Source: Toxonevra muliebris
Lineage: Eukaryota; Arthropoda; Insecta; Diptera; Pallopteridae
Direction: 5' to 3'
NCBI GenBank assembly: GCA_963691655.1
Contig: OY829329.1
Location: forward strand, 58,417,408-58,481,407
Length of the DNA: 64,000 nucleotides
Shown here: positions 34,480 to 44,695 of the stretch, piece after piece
Layout: the number at the start of each line of letters is the position of its first letter
Numbering within the stretch: position 1 is the stretch's first letter
Program-made: the position numbers and the translations under genes
The notes under the pieces: model-generated
Told to the model about the DNA's origin: nothing
Seen by the model: only the letters and a program-made list of their open reading frames with translations
The model's database searches: none

Positions 34480-34599
34480 CCACCCTATAATCCTGAAAGC
34501 GTATGTTGTATAGACCCTTTTTGTAAAACAAACTTATAGTCCAGCACGTCTCAGTTTTTTTTTTTTTACAGTTTTTACATTTATGAAAATCAGCAAAAT

Positions 34600-34974
34600 T
34601 GGTGCCAGACACATAGGGACGTCCCCTTGTTGGTCAAAATTATTGTTACAGTTATCCAAATTATTCATAATGCTGAATTCACATTATGGGAAATTTTATT
34701 TATGTGGGTAAGCTGCTATTGCCTTTTAGTAACCGTTAACCGTTACATATATGACTTTTATGTCTTTGGTGACCCCTAGTGGAATTTTCTGGCAAATATT
34801 TTTGTGGAATATTTTAATCCTTAAATGTCTCTTTTGAAAGGACTTTTCTGGTTTTCATCAAAATTAGGGTCAAATTGTCCCATAAAAAGAAGAACTAAAG
34901 GGTTAAAATGTTCTACAGAAATGACCCTTGTAAAATTCTACTATACATCTTTGCCAATAAGATTTTCCTCAGAC
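34600..34974. other. Spacer between SINE and Jockey LINE
   Basis: No gene seen. It may be the interior of the element marked by the inverted arms at 34098-34575 and 36330-36480. Confidence 0.4.
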
Positions 34975-36277
34975 ATCAATTTATTTTATTTTTTTTTTTT
35001 ATTTGTATTTACATTGTAACTAGTTTACATAAAAAAAACTAACGAAAAATTTGTTTCGAATCTTGCACTAAGCAATTATTATTTGTTGATGCTCTGCAAT
35101 AAGTTCACAGAGAAGTTGGCTACTGCATGAGGTGGTGCGGCTTTGTACGTTTCAGCCTTTCTTTCCATTCACTTGGGACAGAGAGGGCTGAGACTTCGCG
35201 GAGTTCACATGTTGTAAAAGTCTTTCCATATGTGACTTGGCGTGTTTTCGTATTGATGCGGCAACTGGCTCGATTTAGAGATCTCGTTCAAGATCGCAAT
35301 TGCGGATATACCACGGCGCATTGACGGCACATCTTAAGACTTTTTTTTGAAATCTCTGTATTTGTAAGATGTTGTTAGGACGTGTGCAGTCCCATAGTTG
35401 GATCCCATATGTCCAAATAGGTTTCAGTACTTGCTTATACAATAGTTTGTTAGAAGTGGATAAGGCAGATCGTCTACCCATTAGCCAATACAGTTTTCTA
35501 AATTTGATTTCAAGTTCCTCCCTTTTCTTTTTGACGTGTGCACTCCATCTGAGTTTTGTGTCCAGCGTCATGCCTAGATATTTTGCTGTATTTTGGTGTG
35601 CAATTTGTACTCCGCTAATGTATAGTGGCATATATCTGATATTATTGTACGTAAAGTCTATATGTACTGACTTAGTTTCATTTAATTTAATTCGCCATTT
35701 AGTTGTCCATTCGTAGATATTATTTAGATGTTGTTGCAGTCTTCCAATTGACTCAGTTTCTGTTTTCCCGACAGACAATATAGCAGTATCGTCTGCGAAT
35801 GTTGCTGTGACGCAATTCTCGCCATGAGGTAAATCTCACGTAAAAAGTAGGTAGAGGATGGGTCCTAGCACGCTACCCTGAGGAGCACCAGCTTTTATTT
35901 CTTTGAGATCAGAGTACAAATCTTCCAGTTTCATTCGAAAGAAGCGTTCTGTCAAGTATGACTTCAGTAAGTTATAATATTGTTTCGGTAGGAGCGCCTT
36001 AATTTTATTGAGCAAGCCACTATGGCATACTTTGTCGAACGCTTTGGAAACGTCGAGAAAGACAGCTGAGCAAGTTTGTTTTTCTTCAAAGGCATTTTTG
36101 ATTACGCGAATTATCCTATGGACCTGGTCGATAGTTGAGTGCTTCGTTCGAAAGCCAAATTGGCGTACAGGTATTAGTTTTCTCACTTCGATTATACTGA
36201 TGAGACGCTGGGCAATTAGCTTTTCCATGAGCTTAGATATTATTGGCAGAGATATGGGTCATCCTCTATCAATTTAT
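34975..36277 (-). mobile_element. 5'-truncated Jockey-type LINE with 10-bp TSD
   Basis: ATCAATTTAT occurs at 34975-34984 and 36268-36277. The insert (34985-36267, 1,283 bp) begins on the + strand with a T-rich run, that is, a poly(A)-like tail on the minus strand, followed by a 3' untranslated region to about 35125. It then carries reverse-transcriptase coding sequence up to the truncation at 36267. Confidence 0.85.
35125..36262 (-). pseudogene. Jockey-clade reverse transcriptase (partial ORF2)
   Basis: From the truncation the minus strand reads LPIISKLMEKLIAQRLISII, FGFRTKHSTIDQVHRII and VFLDVSKAFDKVCHSGLL. Then come AGAPQGSVLGPILYLLFT and FADDTAILSVG, the catalytic YADD box in its FADD form. 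The thumb and C-terminal segments follow (NETKSVHIDFTY, YLGMTLDTKLRWSAHV, KPIWTYGIQLWDCTRP). One TGA at 35830-35832 interrupts the frame just before the FADD box without any shift. A TAA at 35272-35274 precedes a C-terminal tail that still reads plausibly to about 35125. The endonuclease and early reverse-transcriptase domains are missing because of 5' truncation. Not functional. Confidence 0.88.
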
Positions 36278-36490
36278 AACACTTGCACTTAGTTTTCAGC
36301 TCTTTTCGACCAAAATAAGAAAACTTTGACCCACTGTAAAAAAATAACTGAGACGTGCTAGACTATAAGTTTCTTTTACAAAAATGGTCTATAAAACATT
36401 CCCTTTCAGAATTATAGAGTGGCTATTCTGTCGCATCCAAAAAATCTTAATTTGTTGGACTGTGTAATTATAATTACTTTGGAGTTCCAT

Positions 36491-36926
36491 ATAAATCAAA
36501 GTTAACAGAGAGTTAAGTGTTGCACTCTACATATAATAAAACAATAACAAAGTACGGAATTCACTCACAGATTCAATCATACTCTCAGCAAAATTTTCTC
36601 GAACCCAAAAATTCCAATAACAAAAGAGAAGTAATCATTGCAGATTAATAGAGATAGCCGCATCCAACATGTCACTCTCATTTTCATCCTGGACTTTACT
36701 CTCAAAACAAAAACCAGCTTGTGTGTGTGTTTCGTGAACGTGTATGTGTGTGTGTTTCGTGATTACAATTTATATAAAAAACGCGACGCTTAGTGCCCTC
36801 ACTTGATAGTTTGACAGTTAAGCCTAGTTTCCCACCTGGATGTGGCTACCTCTATTATTAGGTCATGGAAATAATTTAATTTTGTTTACGAGATCGACTG
36901 AGATGGGAATGAGAGCGGGAAATTTC
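36491..36926. other. Non-coding spacer with GT microsatellite
   Basis: GTGTGTGTG tracts at 36721-36756, separated by TTCGTGA. No gene seen. Confidence 0.5.
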
Positions 36927-38614
36927 ATATAGTGTATATTATTATTATTATTATTTATTTATAATCGGTAGTACAATAAGAATTAGTTCTTTTAAAGTAC
37001 ATCAAAGATTAAAAAAATATAAAAAAAGGAAGCAATACAGTCAAACTTATATGCTATACATAATACTTATAAACTAAAATTATAAATTAATTATTGAAAA
37101 TTAGGATAGAAGACAGAAAGATAGTTAGAAATAAAAAGGAGTGAGTGAGAGAGAGAAAAGTACAGGTGAGAAATGTAAAATTAAAGAGTAGTTAAAATGT
37201 TTTGGAGTAATGTTGGAAGACTGCATTCTTGAAGCTACTTGTATTAGCCATTCGTTGAAGGTGAGTTGGAAGTGAGTTCCATAGTCTAATGGCGTTAATG
37301 AAAAAGAATCGGCCAGAATTAAGATGGTTAAGCCTAGGAATAACCAGTTGAGGCGACCTAGTGGAGTGGAAGAATTGTAATTTATTATACAAATATGTTG
37401 CAGTTTTGGAGTGAATGATCCGGTGCTGAAAAATTAAATTACGAATGTCCAAATAGTCAGTTAATTCAACTCCAAGAATGCAAGTAGCTCTATAAGATAT
37501 ATGGTCAAAACGTTGTAGCCCATATGCATATCGAATCGCATTGTTAAACGCTAGTGCAAGTTTACGTTGTGAAGCGGAGTCTAGTTTATTAAAAACACCA
37601 TTAAAATAAGTAATATGGGGGGCAATTAACTGTTTTACAAGGTTAACTCTAACTGCAGGAGGAGTACATACAGCAGAAAACCGAAGTGAGCGTAGAGCAT
37701 AATAGATTTCAGATACAACGCCATTTATGTGGTCACAGCATGTTAGCCTAGAGTTAAGGATGAAACCCAAGCTCATGACCCTATCAACAAGTTCAAGTTG
37801 TGAATACCCAATAGAAATAGGTGGAATAACCAGAGAACCCGTAGTCTTCCTCGAGATAGGCAAGATTTTGGATTTCAAAGGGTTAATACGCAAATTGTTA
37901 TTATCAGCCCAGGTCTTTAATACATGGAGGTCAGAATTAAGCTTACTGATCATATCGTCAATGTGTGCAGTGTCGCAGGAGATATATACTTGAATATCGT
38001 CAGCATAGGCATGAATCTTAGAATGCTTACATACAGTTAAAATGTCATTAATAAATATTGAAAATAGTATAGGTCCTAAAATAGACCCCTGTGGTACACT
38101 AGCAGGGATCACAGATAGTGATGAAATGTCATCTCCAACTTTTACTTGCTGTAACCGGTTATTAAGATAGCTAGCAATTAAGCTAATAGCACCTTTGCTG
38201 AAATTAAAGTAATGCTTCAACTTGTGACAGAGCATGCTGTGACATACTGAGTCAAAAGCTTAGGAAAAGTCAAGGAGGCAAAGAAGAGTTATTTTATCAT
38301 GGTCAAACGGGATACGTATATCGTCAATAACTTTTAAAATAGCAGTAGTGCAGCTATGGCCAGCACGGAACGCAGATTGCAGGCACGAGGGAAGCTGATT
38401 GCTATGTACATAGTCAGTAATTTGATCAGCGATCAAGTGTTCACAAACTTTACCCAAGGCAGGCAATATGCTAATTGGTCTGAAGTCCTTGGGTTTACGA
38501 GCGGCAGTGTTTTTAGCGATAGGGATAATGGTAGCAATTTTCTATGAGCTGGGGAATAGTGAGTTTGTAAAACAATGATTTATGAGATGTGTTAAGGACG
38601 GTAGTATATATAGT
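36927..38614 (-). mobile_element. 5'-truncated CR1/L2-like LINE with (AAT)n tail
   Basis: ATATAGT occurs at 36927-36933 and 38608-38614, a plausible 7-bp target duplication. The insert (36934-38607, 1,674 bp) ends, on the minus strand, in an AATAATAAT microsatellite tail rather than poly(A), followed inward by about 250 bp of 3' untranslated sequence and a long reverse-transcriptase frame. Tandem-repeat tails are common in CR1/L2 and I-type LINEs. Confidence 0.75.
37192..38607 (-). pseudogene. CR1/L2-like LINE reverse transcriptase (partial ORF2)
   Basis: The minus strand carries one continuous frame from the truncation to the TAA at 37192-37194, broken only by point stops: TAG at about 38543 (a Trp in SSWKIATIIP) and TAA at about 38259 (the Lys expected in LDFSKAFDSVCH). 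Domains in order: KPKDFRPISILPALGKVCEH, QSAFRAGHSCTTAILKVIDD, LLDFS.AFDSVCHSML, ASVPQGSILGPILFSIFIND and HAYADDIQVYISC, the catalytic box. Then come NPLKSKILPISRK and a C-terminal region ending RLWNSLPTHLQRMANTSSFK. The C-terminus lacks RNase H, which fits CR1/L2/Jockey-type rather than I/R1. The clade is an inference from word patterns. The endonuclease part is missing through 5' truncation. Confidence 0.88.
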
Positions 38615-40808
38615 CACAATAAAAAGTTTTTTGGATACCAGAGTAGTGAAACACCAGACAGACTCAAAGGTAGAAAAAATCACAACAGCACTAGCTCAAC
38701 ATATGTTAAAAAAAACACAATACTGTAGATTTCTGACATGTAAGCCTAGAGCGCAATTGTATGTGTAATACAGCAAAAATTAAGCAAAAGATCCTCAACG
38801 AATCATACACGACCGTATAAAATCATTGACGAAGCTTTCATATTTTTATATGGCGGTCGTTTTGATTTGAAAGATATTTACTTTTATTTCCCATGAGATC
38901 GCCTTAGAACACTATAGCGAAAATATGTGACGAAGCCCCAAATATGTGAAAAAGTTCGATTTCATTTGATCTTAATGAAAAAATGATTCGATACTATCAC
39001 TTTACATAGTTTTATGAGCATCTGTTTTTAGGATTTTGAGTGCTAATCTTTCATTGAAGCCTTTGACACTGATTTCCAATGAGCAATATGAATTTAGATG
39101 TTGACCATTTCTAATCAAGGTCTCCAAAATTTATGATCACCAATTTCTGGCGAAAACTGTGTGATATGGTTGCCAACTGTCACATATCGAACTATAATAT
39201 TCAAACTCGTAAAGCAGTACAAAGTTCTATCTTCAATGGATTTCTATTGCTCAGCCCTAACTCTCTTGACATTGATATATTAAATTCTAAATGAAATGAG
39301 ACGAGATGAGAAAAAATAATCTTCCTTCCCCCCTGCACTTCCTTGGCCTTAGCTTACAAATTTTTATATGTACTAACTTTAACCCTGAATAAGTATCTAT
39401 CATTTTGTAGTCATTTCATTTTTAAGACTTCATTTAATAGCATTTTGTACGTGTAGGGTCCAAACCAACATAAAAAGGTTAAAAGGAATAAAAAAAAGGT
39501 TAAATATTGTTAAAGTTGTGTGTGATTTAAGGTCTATATTTTTCATAGTTACAAAAATGTTTTTCCTTATGCATACATTCCTATGTATATTGGAAAAAAA
39601 AATAAAGTCAATGCTTTACACAGAAACTGTCAAATGCATTTGAAAGTGACAATCTACAACCAACAACAGCAACAAGAACAACATGAAAAAGTCAAGTGAG
39701 TGTCATTATTCCTTCGTATTCAAGTGGTTTCAGTGTTAACATGTGAAACAGGCAACCATTTAAACAACAACAACAACAACAGCGGCAAAGATAAACGAGA
39801 ACGTCAGAATAAAATACTATAAAATTTATGTTTAAAGATTCTTTAGTTTTTTTTTTTGTTTGTATTTTTGTACAACTCTTATTCATTTACACAAACATGA
39901 GTATGTGGGTATGGCAGACATTACACTATAGAGTAGTTCCAAGTATATTGTAGTCATTTGTTAGTCGTTGCCATAAAAAAGTACTAAAACATATGTAAGA
40001 AATGAGAAAGAGAAAGTGTCTAAATGCTTGTTACAATTTGGTTTTGAAATTTGTGTTTTTTTTTTTTTTTTTTGTTTTGTTTTCATTGCCCAAAAGCACA
40101 TGAAAAACAGAAGCTATAAATACGCAGAGCAACTGAACAAAAATTTTACAAGTTGGTTTTAGGCACATAAGTTTGATGTATAGCAAACATATTTACATAC
40201 TATGTTACTTGCACATATGTCTACGTCTAAGAAAACGTTCAGTTTGAATTAAACAGCTCCTCTTATGATTTAACACATACACTCACTCATTCGCAACACC
40301 CTCAATCATAGCAATCACAACCCTCAATCACAGCCACAACGCTATATATGATTCAATCACATTAATATTAAAATATGAAAAATCTTCCTACTAAAATAAA
40401 AACCAGACAAAATTTTATGCTTTGTCACATTTTCGACGTGACTGTGTTTTTTTTATTCACAGAATTCCTTTCCTGAAGTCATCAATTTTGTTGATGTTAC
40501 TTGTGCTCTAGGTTTTTGTTGTTATTTTAAAGAATATTTTAGTTAAAGTATGCAACTTTATCGTTGTCTGTATCTCCATGACAGCTTTAATTGAAAAATT
40601 TGTGTAAATGTATCTTATTTCATGCATAAATACAGAGAATATTATGTTATTATAAAATAGTTACATGGTAAAAAATTAGGTTCTAAATTTTGTTAAAAAA
40701 TATAAAAATATTTTCATTTTCACGTCTTTTAACTATCAAGAAATTGTTGAGAGAATGACATGGATAGGAAAATTGATGCACACATATCAGGCCAAAGATC
40801 TTGCAAGG
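38615..40808. other. Non-coding stretch, no gene seen
   Basis: AT-rich with AACAACAAC runs (39660-39680, 39765-39785) and a T18 run near 40055. No family-like frame was found. Confidence 0.5.
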
Positions 40809-41120
40809 TCAGTGTAAAAACACACAGCGATTTCTGCCCGATTTCTCTCGCCGATTTCTGTTTGTTGGCGAGAGAGGGGAGACTAAAGTGAACGAGTCAA
40901 AATCGGATGTACCAACGATTTTTGACGTGTGCCTCTTGCCAGTTTTGCATCTCTGTTCCACTCATGTAAACCGAATAACAAAGAAACAATAGAAATACAA
41001 AATCAGTCTGTCGCCAATTGTTGTGTAAAAGCTGTCGCCAATTGAACAAGATAACAAAAGAGAATATGTAAAAATCGGTGAGAAAAATCAGGCACAATTG
41101 GCGAGTGTAAAGACAGACAA
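40809..41120. mobile_element. Probable MITE of about 310 bp
   Basis: ACACACAGCGATTTCTGCCC (40830s) and the reverse complement of the right part (ACACTCGCCAATTGTGCCTG, near 41112 leftward) align for about 40 bp at roughly 75 percent, continuing through GATTTCTCTCGCCGATTT. A short duplication CTGTCGCCAATTG is at 41008 and 41031. The outer limits and target duplication are uncertain. The open frames on both strands here are explained by it. Confidence 0.45.
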
Positions 41121-42586
41121 AGTATCTCTCTCTCTCAAGTGCTTTTAACAACCCCTCATCACTTTTTAATAAGATGAATTTCAATGATGGCAACATTTAA
41201 AGAAAAAGTGGAAAAAAAAAACAAAAAAAAAAGCATTGGAATCAACTTTTGAATATCAAAATCTATTAAAATCAAGAAAACAAAAATGCGTTTTTTCGTA
41301 AAAAGTTTCCCTAAGTAGCCAAGTAGACTCTCTCAGGAGAACACCAAGATCCCAAAAGCAGAGCTTAGTACCACTGACGCTACTAAATTTAAACCTTTAC
41401 TTATAGATGGCTCCTCACATAAAAACTTAGTATAAATACCTACTAAATTTCTAAAAGTATACAAATTATTCTGCCAAAATGCGTTTCTATAATTTGTTGC
41501 TCTTCTAGCAAAGTATCGCGTGTATAATTTATATGAAATTTTTTAAGGGTGCTGTTGAGTTATTAAAAAAAAAAAACGAAACAGCAATTGCCAATCTTTG
41601 TAATGAAATTTTCATGTTGCTGTTGTTTGCCATAAATTAAATTAGTAAATTTTTCAGAAAAGGAAAATGATTTACTATTAATAGAAATTAATTAAAAAGA
41701 GAGTTCTGGTAGTAAATACGAAAGCAGAAAAATTTATAGGGAAATTAAAATCTTAAACAAAACATACAAATTCATAGCGAAAGTAAATTTACAACAGAAA
41801 TTAAATTTAATTGAGAATTCCAAAAATAGCATACCTGCAAATAATTTGTAATTATTTTTCTAAGCATTCTAGGCAATGTTTTATTTTAATTGCTGTTATT
41901 ACAGTAATTGGAGAAAGCAGAGAAATCACGCTACTGGCAGAAAATACTACTAATTTACAATGAAAAATTATTATTATAATTTATTTTCATTTAATATTCA
42001 ATTTAAATGTAATGCATAATATTGTACCTAAGAAATTTAGTTCTTAGCACTTAGCATTGCATACTTTCAGGCTTATTGTTAAATTTGTATTATACGAACA
42101 TTTCAATATTTTTCATTTGAAATCGTGAATCTATCTAATGTTCTATAAAATAGTTTAAGCTAAAATGAGCTGTGAATAAGCCGAATGAGCAATAGAAGCA
42201 GAAAATCTTATTAAGATTTTGTATTGAATATAAAAGCAGCTAGCAGCGGCCAACAGATATGCTTTACATGTACCGCATAAGCTCATCAAATGTATTTCAA
42301 ATGTGCATGTTCCAGGTACAGAATGTTATAAAATATAGTTATTTTTAGCAGATAATGAAATTATCTAGATCTGCCAGACTTTAAAGTGTTTTAAACACGC
42401 TATAATGGAACATACAAACTACATGCATGCCGCAGAAAATTGAACAGCTACTTATTCATCATATACTAGAAACTAGCTCAAAGCTATTTTCATGACCTCT
42501 CTCCACCTTCAAAAGAGAAGGCGGTGGTTACATAAATTTTTAATTATTTTTGGCATGTTTGCTTTTTTATTTACATTTTCAATTGC
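41121..42586. other. Non-coding stretch, no gene seen
   Basis: AT-rich DNA; no element or family-like frame was recognised. Confidence 0.5.
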
Positions 42587-42771
42587 GTGCAGGCACTATT
42601 CGCATATCAGCGTTACCAGATGGGTACATTTTGAACACTAACTTCCCTCGCAAATACCAGATTCTGTCCACTGGGGAACCCGTTTTTCGACAATCAGAAA
42701 AAATTTTCTATAGCAAATTTAAATCAAACAAAATGGATTTAATCACGATGGTAAATAATTATCACAAATAA
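42587..42771 (+). other. Orphan exon-like open frame (unknown)
   Basis: A strong acceptor-like stretch (poly-T, then TTGCGTGCAG at 42577-42586) precedes a frame reading GTIRISALPDGYILNTNFPR and KYQILSTGEPVFRQSEK. It is less AT-rich than its flanks over about 100 bp, then degrades to Lys/Asn/Phe-rich text and stops at 42769-42771. The amino-acid text looks protein-like, but I recognise no family, and no good donor follows. It may be an exon of a host gene, or a scrap of a mobile element. Confidence 0.25.
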
Positions 42772-43809
42772 ATCATACATCATACGAATGTATTGTGATA
42801 TAAAAAAGGACTAACTGTGCTCATATAGCACTGGATATCCAAATATGATGAACACGATCTCCAAGGTAGTCGAACCTAATATATCTCTTTCCCTTTTTGT
42901 TCCCTTCTCCGCACTCTGTGACCTTTACTCACAATCAGAAAAATCAACAAGCTTTGATTATCCCATTTCGTTCATAACCATTAAATCAATCACTTTGGCA
43001 ACCCTATAATTTAGAATATAATTTCAAATGTTTAACTAAGCACCAACGACCACTTCGAAAAAGACAAAAACGAACGTAAACATACAGTAGAAAAAACGCG
43101 TTTAAATTTAGCACAATTAATTTCAACTTGTCAATGTCATTGAAACTTCTGGCTGCTAAAAAAAACACAGATTTTCAGAAACATCAAATTCACACACCTC
43201 CTTGCTAATAATTTTTGTTTAACGCTCAATTGAAATGTGCCTTATTTCATTTTATTCAATGAACTTTTCACTCTCTCTCTCTCTCTCCCTCTTTCTTTGT
43301 ACAGTTCCTGACTGATGCTCCTTGGATACCACCCTCTCCCACTCCGTGTGTGTGTGGGCGTGTTTGTTGTTTGTGTACGTGTATCTACAAGTGCCCGTGT
43401 GTATCGCAATATTCGTACACCTCGCATATATATACACTGCGTTTCAAAGTTATAGGTACATTCATTGCTGAGAGTAAGCGAGAATACAAAAAAATAAAAA
43501 TTAAGGATGTTGTTCGACTGATCTCCAAATGTTTAGTGTACTGGGAAAACATTCGAAGTTTTGACGCTGTTTGCAAAATGATTGCCATCCTGAAAGGCCT
43601 AAAGAGCTTGATAATCAGCTCTTCAAGTTCACAATCGAAAAAAGTTCCGTTAGTTAGTAATTCCCACCAAAGACTTGATGTCTGCAGTGCACTTTTGTCT
43701 TTCTATTTTAAAACCGGAATAAGACGGAAGATGAAATTTAAGAGCTAAACAAATACTTAATCTAGCGTCGTCACCAAATGGCTTATACCACATAACAGAT
43801 CGGAATCTC
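42772..43809. other. Mostly non-coding; CT and GT tracts
   Basis: CTCTCTCTCTCTCT at 43270-43286 and GTGTGTGTG near 43346. ACTGCGTTTCAAAGTTATAG at 43437 recalls a Tc1-like terminus, but no partner repeat or transposase was found. The open frame 43350-43748 shows no family motif. Confidence 0.45.
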
Positions 43810-44695
43810 CAGAATTTTCTTGATAGACACAATTTTCAATGCTAGATTTTTTGTCGTACATGAAATCAATGGCGAACATATAAATTTAATGATCCTGAAC
43901 CTAGACAAATGTAAAGTTATGGTATATGCAAGAAACGTTTCCCTTCCTACAGAATATACAATTGGAAATACTGTCTTAAGCCATTTGGATTCCTTCGTTG
44001 ACTTGGGAGTTACTATGGACCCTAAACTTCGCTTTCATTTGCATATAAATATATGCGTTAATAAAGCAAATGCTTGGTTTTGTTAAGCGCTGGTCTAAGG
44101 AATTCAACGACCCATATGTCACAAAGTCGCTTTATACATCATTAGTTAGACCTATTTTGGAATACGCATCAACTATCTGGTGTCCTCAATATAAGATTTA
44201 TATAGACAAATTGGAATCAGTTCAAAAACAGTTCTTGCTTTTTGCTTTGAGATCCTTACCGTGGGATTTACCGTTTAATCTTCCACCTAACGATAAAAAC
44301 AGATTAAAACTTTTGAATTTACCTACTCTTGAAAGCTAAAGAATTTTGAGTAACGTGTGTTTTATTGCAAAATTGTCATCTTTGCTGAGGAACATTAACT
44401 TGAACGTTCCGACTCGTATTACTCGATTCAATATTCCTATCAAGTTATCTATTTGTAAGACCAATTATTCAGACAATGAGCCGTTCCGCCGTGCCTGTCG
44501 TGATTTTAACAACCTCTATAATGTTGCCGATGTTTCTGATTCGGTAGATTCCATAAAACAAAATGTTATAACTTTTTTAAATATATCGATGTCGTTATCA
44601 GCTGATGATTTATAATATGTAGCTGAATTTCAGAAGGGCCACTTGTTAGATAGTGCGCTACCCCAACGTCCTTCATAAAAAAAAAAAAAAAAAAA
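43810..44695 (+). mobile_element. 5'-truncated LINE with poly(A) tail
   Basis: The C-terminal part of a reverse transcriptase is followed by a short 3' untranslated region and a 19-base A run (44677-44695). The 5' edge lies near 43810. No target duplication could be fixed (3' flank CATATGGAGATGGG). Confidence 0.75.
43820..44615 (+). pseudogene. LINE reverse transcriptase C-terminal remnant
   Basis: The + strand encodes the thumb and C-terminal part of a non-LTR reverse transcriptase: LMILNLDKCKVMVYARN, then LDSFVDLGVTMDPKLRFHLH. A frameshift at about 44070 leads to GFVKRWSKEFNDPYVTKSLY, TSLVRPILEYASTIWCPQYK and ESVQKQFLLFALRSLPWD. A TAA at 44337-44339 replaces a residue after LPTLES. The frame then continues to 44615 with a normal-looking end (FRRACRDFNNLYNVADVSDS). 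The YADD box itself is missing upstream. Clade is uncertain (Jockey/CR1 group). One frameshift, one stop and 5' truncation make it dead. Confidence 0.82.

Larger units (their letters stand above)
34098..36490. repeat. Inverted repeat pair bracketing a SINE and a Jockey LINE
   Basis: The left arm is in two parts, 34098-34169 and 34480-34575, split by the SINE insertion. The right arm is about 36330-36480. Good complementary matches: ACTTATAGTCCAGCACGTCT (34530s) with AGACGTGCTAGACTATAAGT (36350s); CCACCCTATAATCCTGAAAG with CTTTCAGAATTATAGAGTGG; and GTCCAACAG with TTGGACTGTG. Identity is about 80 percent. The arms may be the ends of one old foldback-type element, or two opposed copies. Confidence 0.65.

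Noticed and set aside
43350..43748. 132-codon + strand frame with a Tc1-terminus-like sequence at 43437
   Set aside because: No transposase motif and no partner inverted repeat found; left as unassigned.
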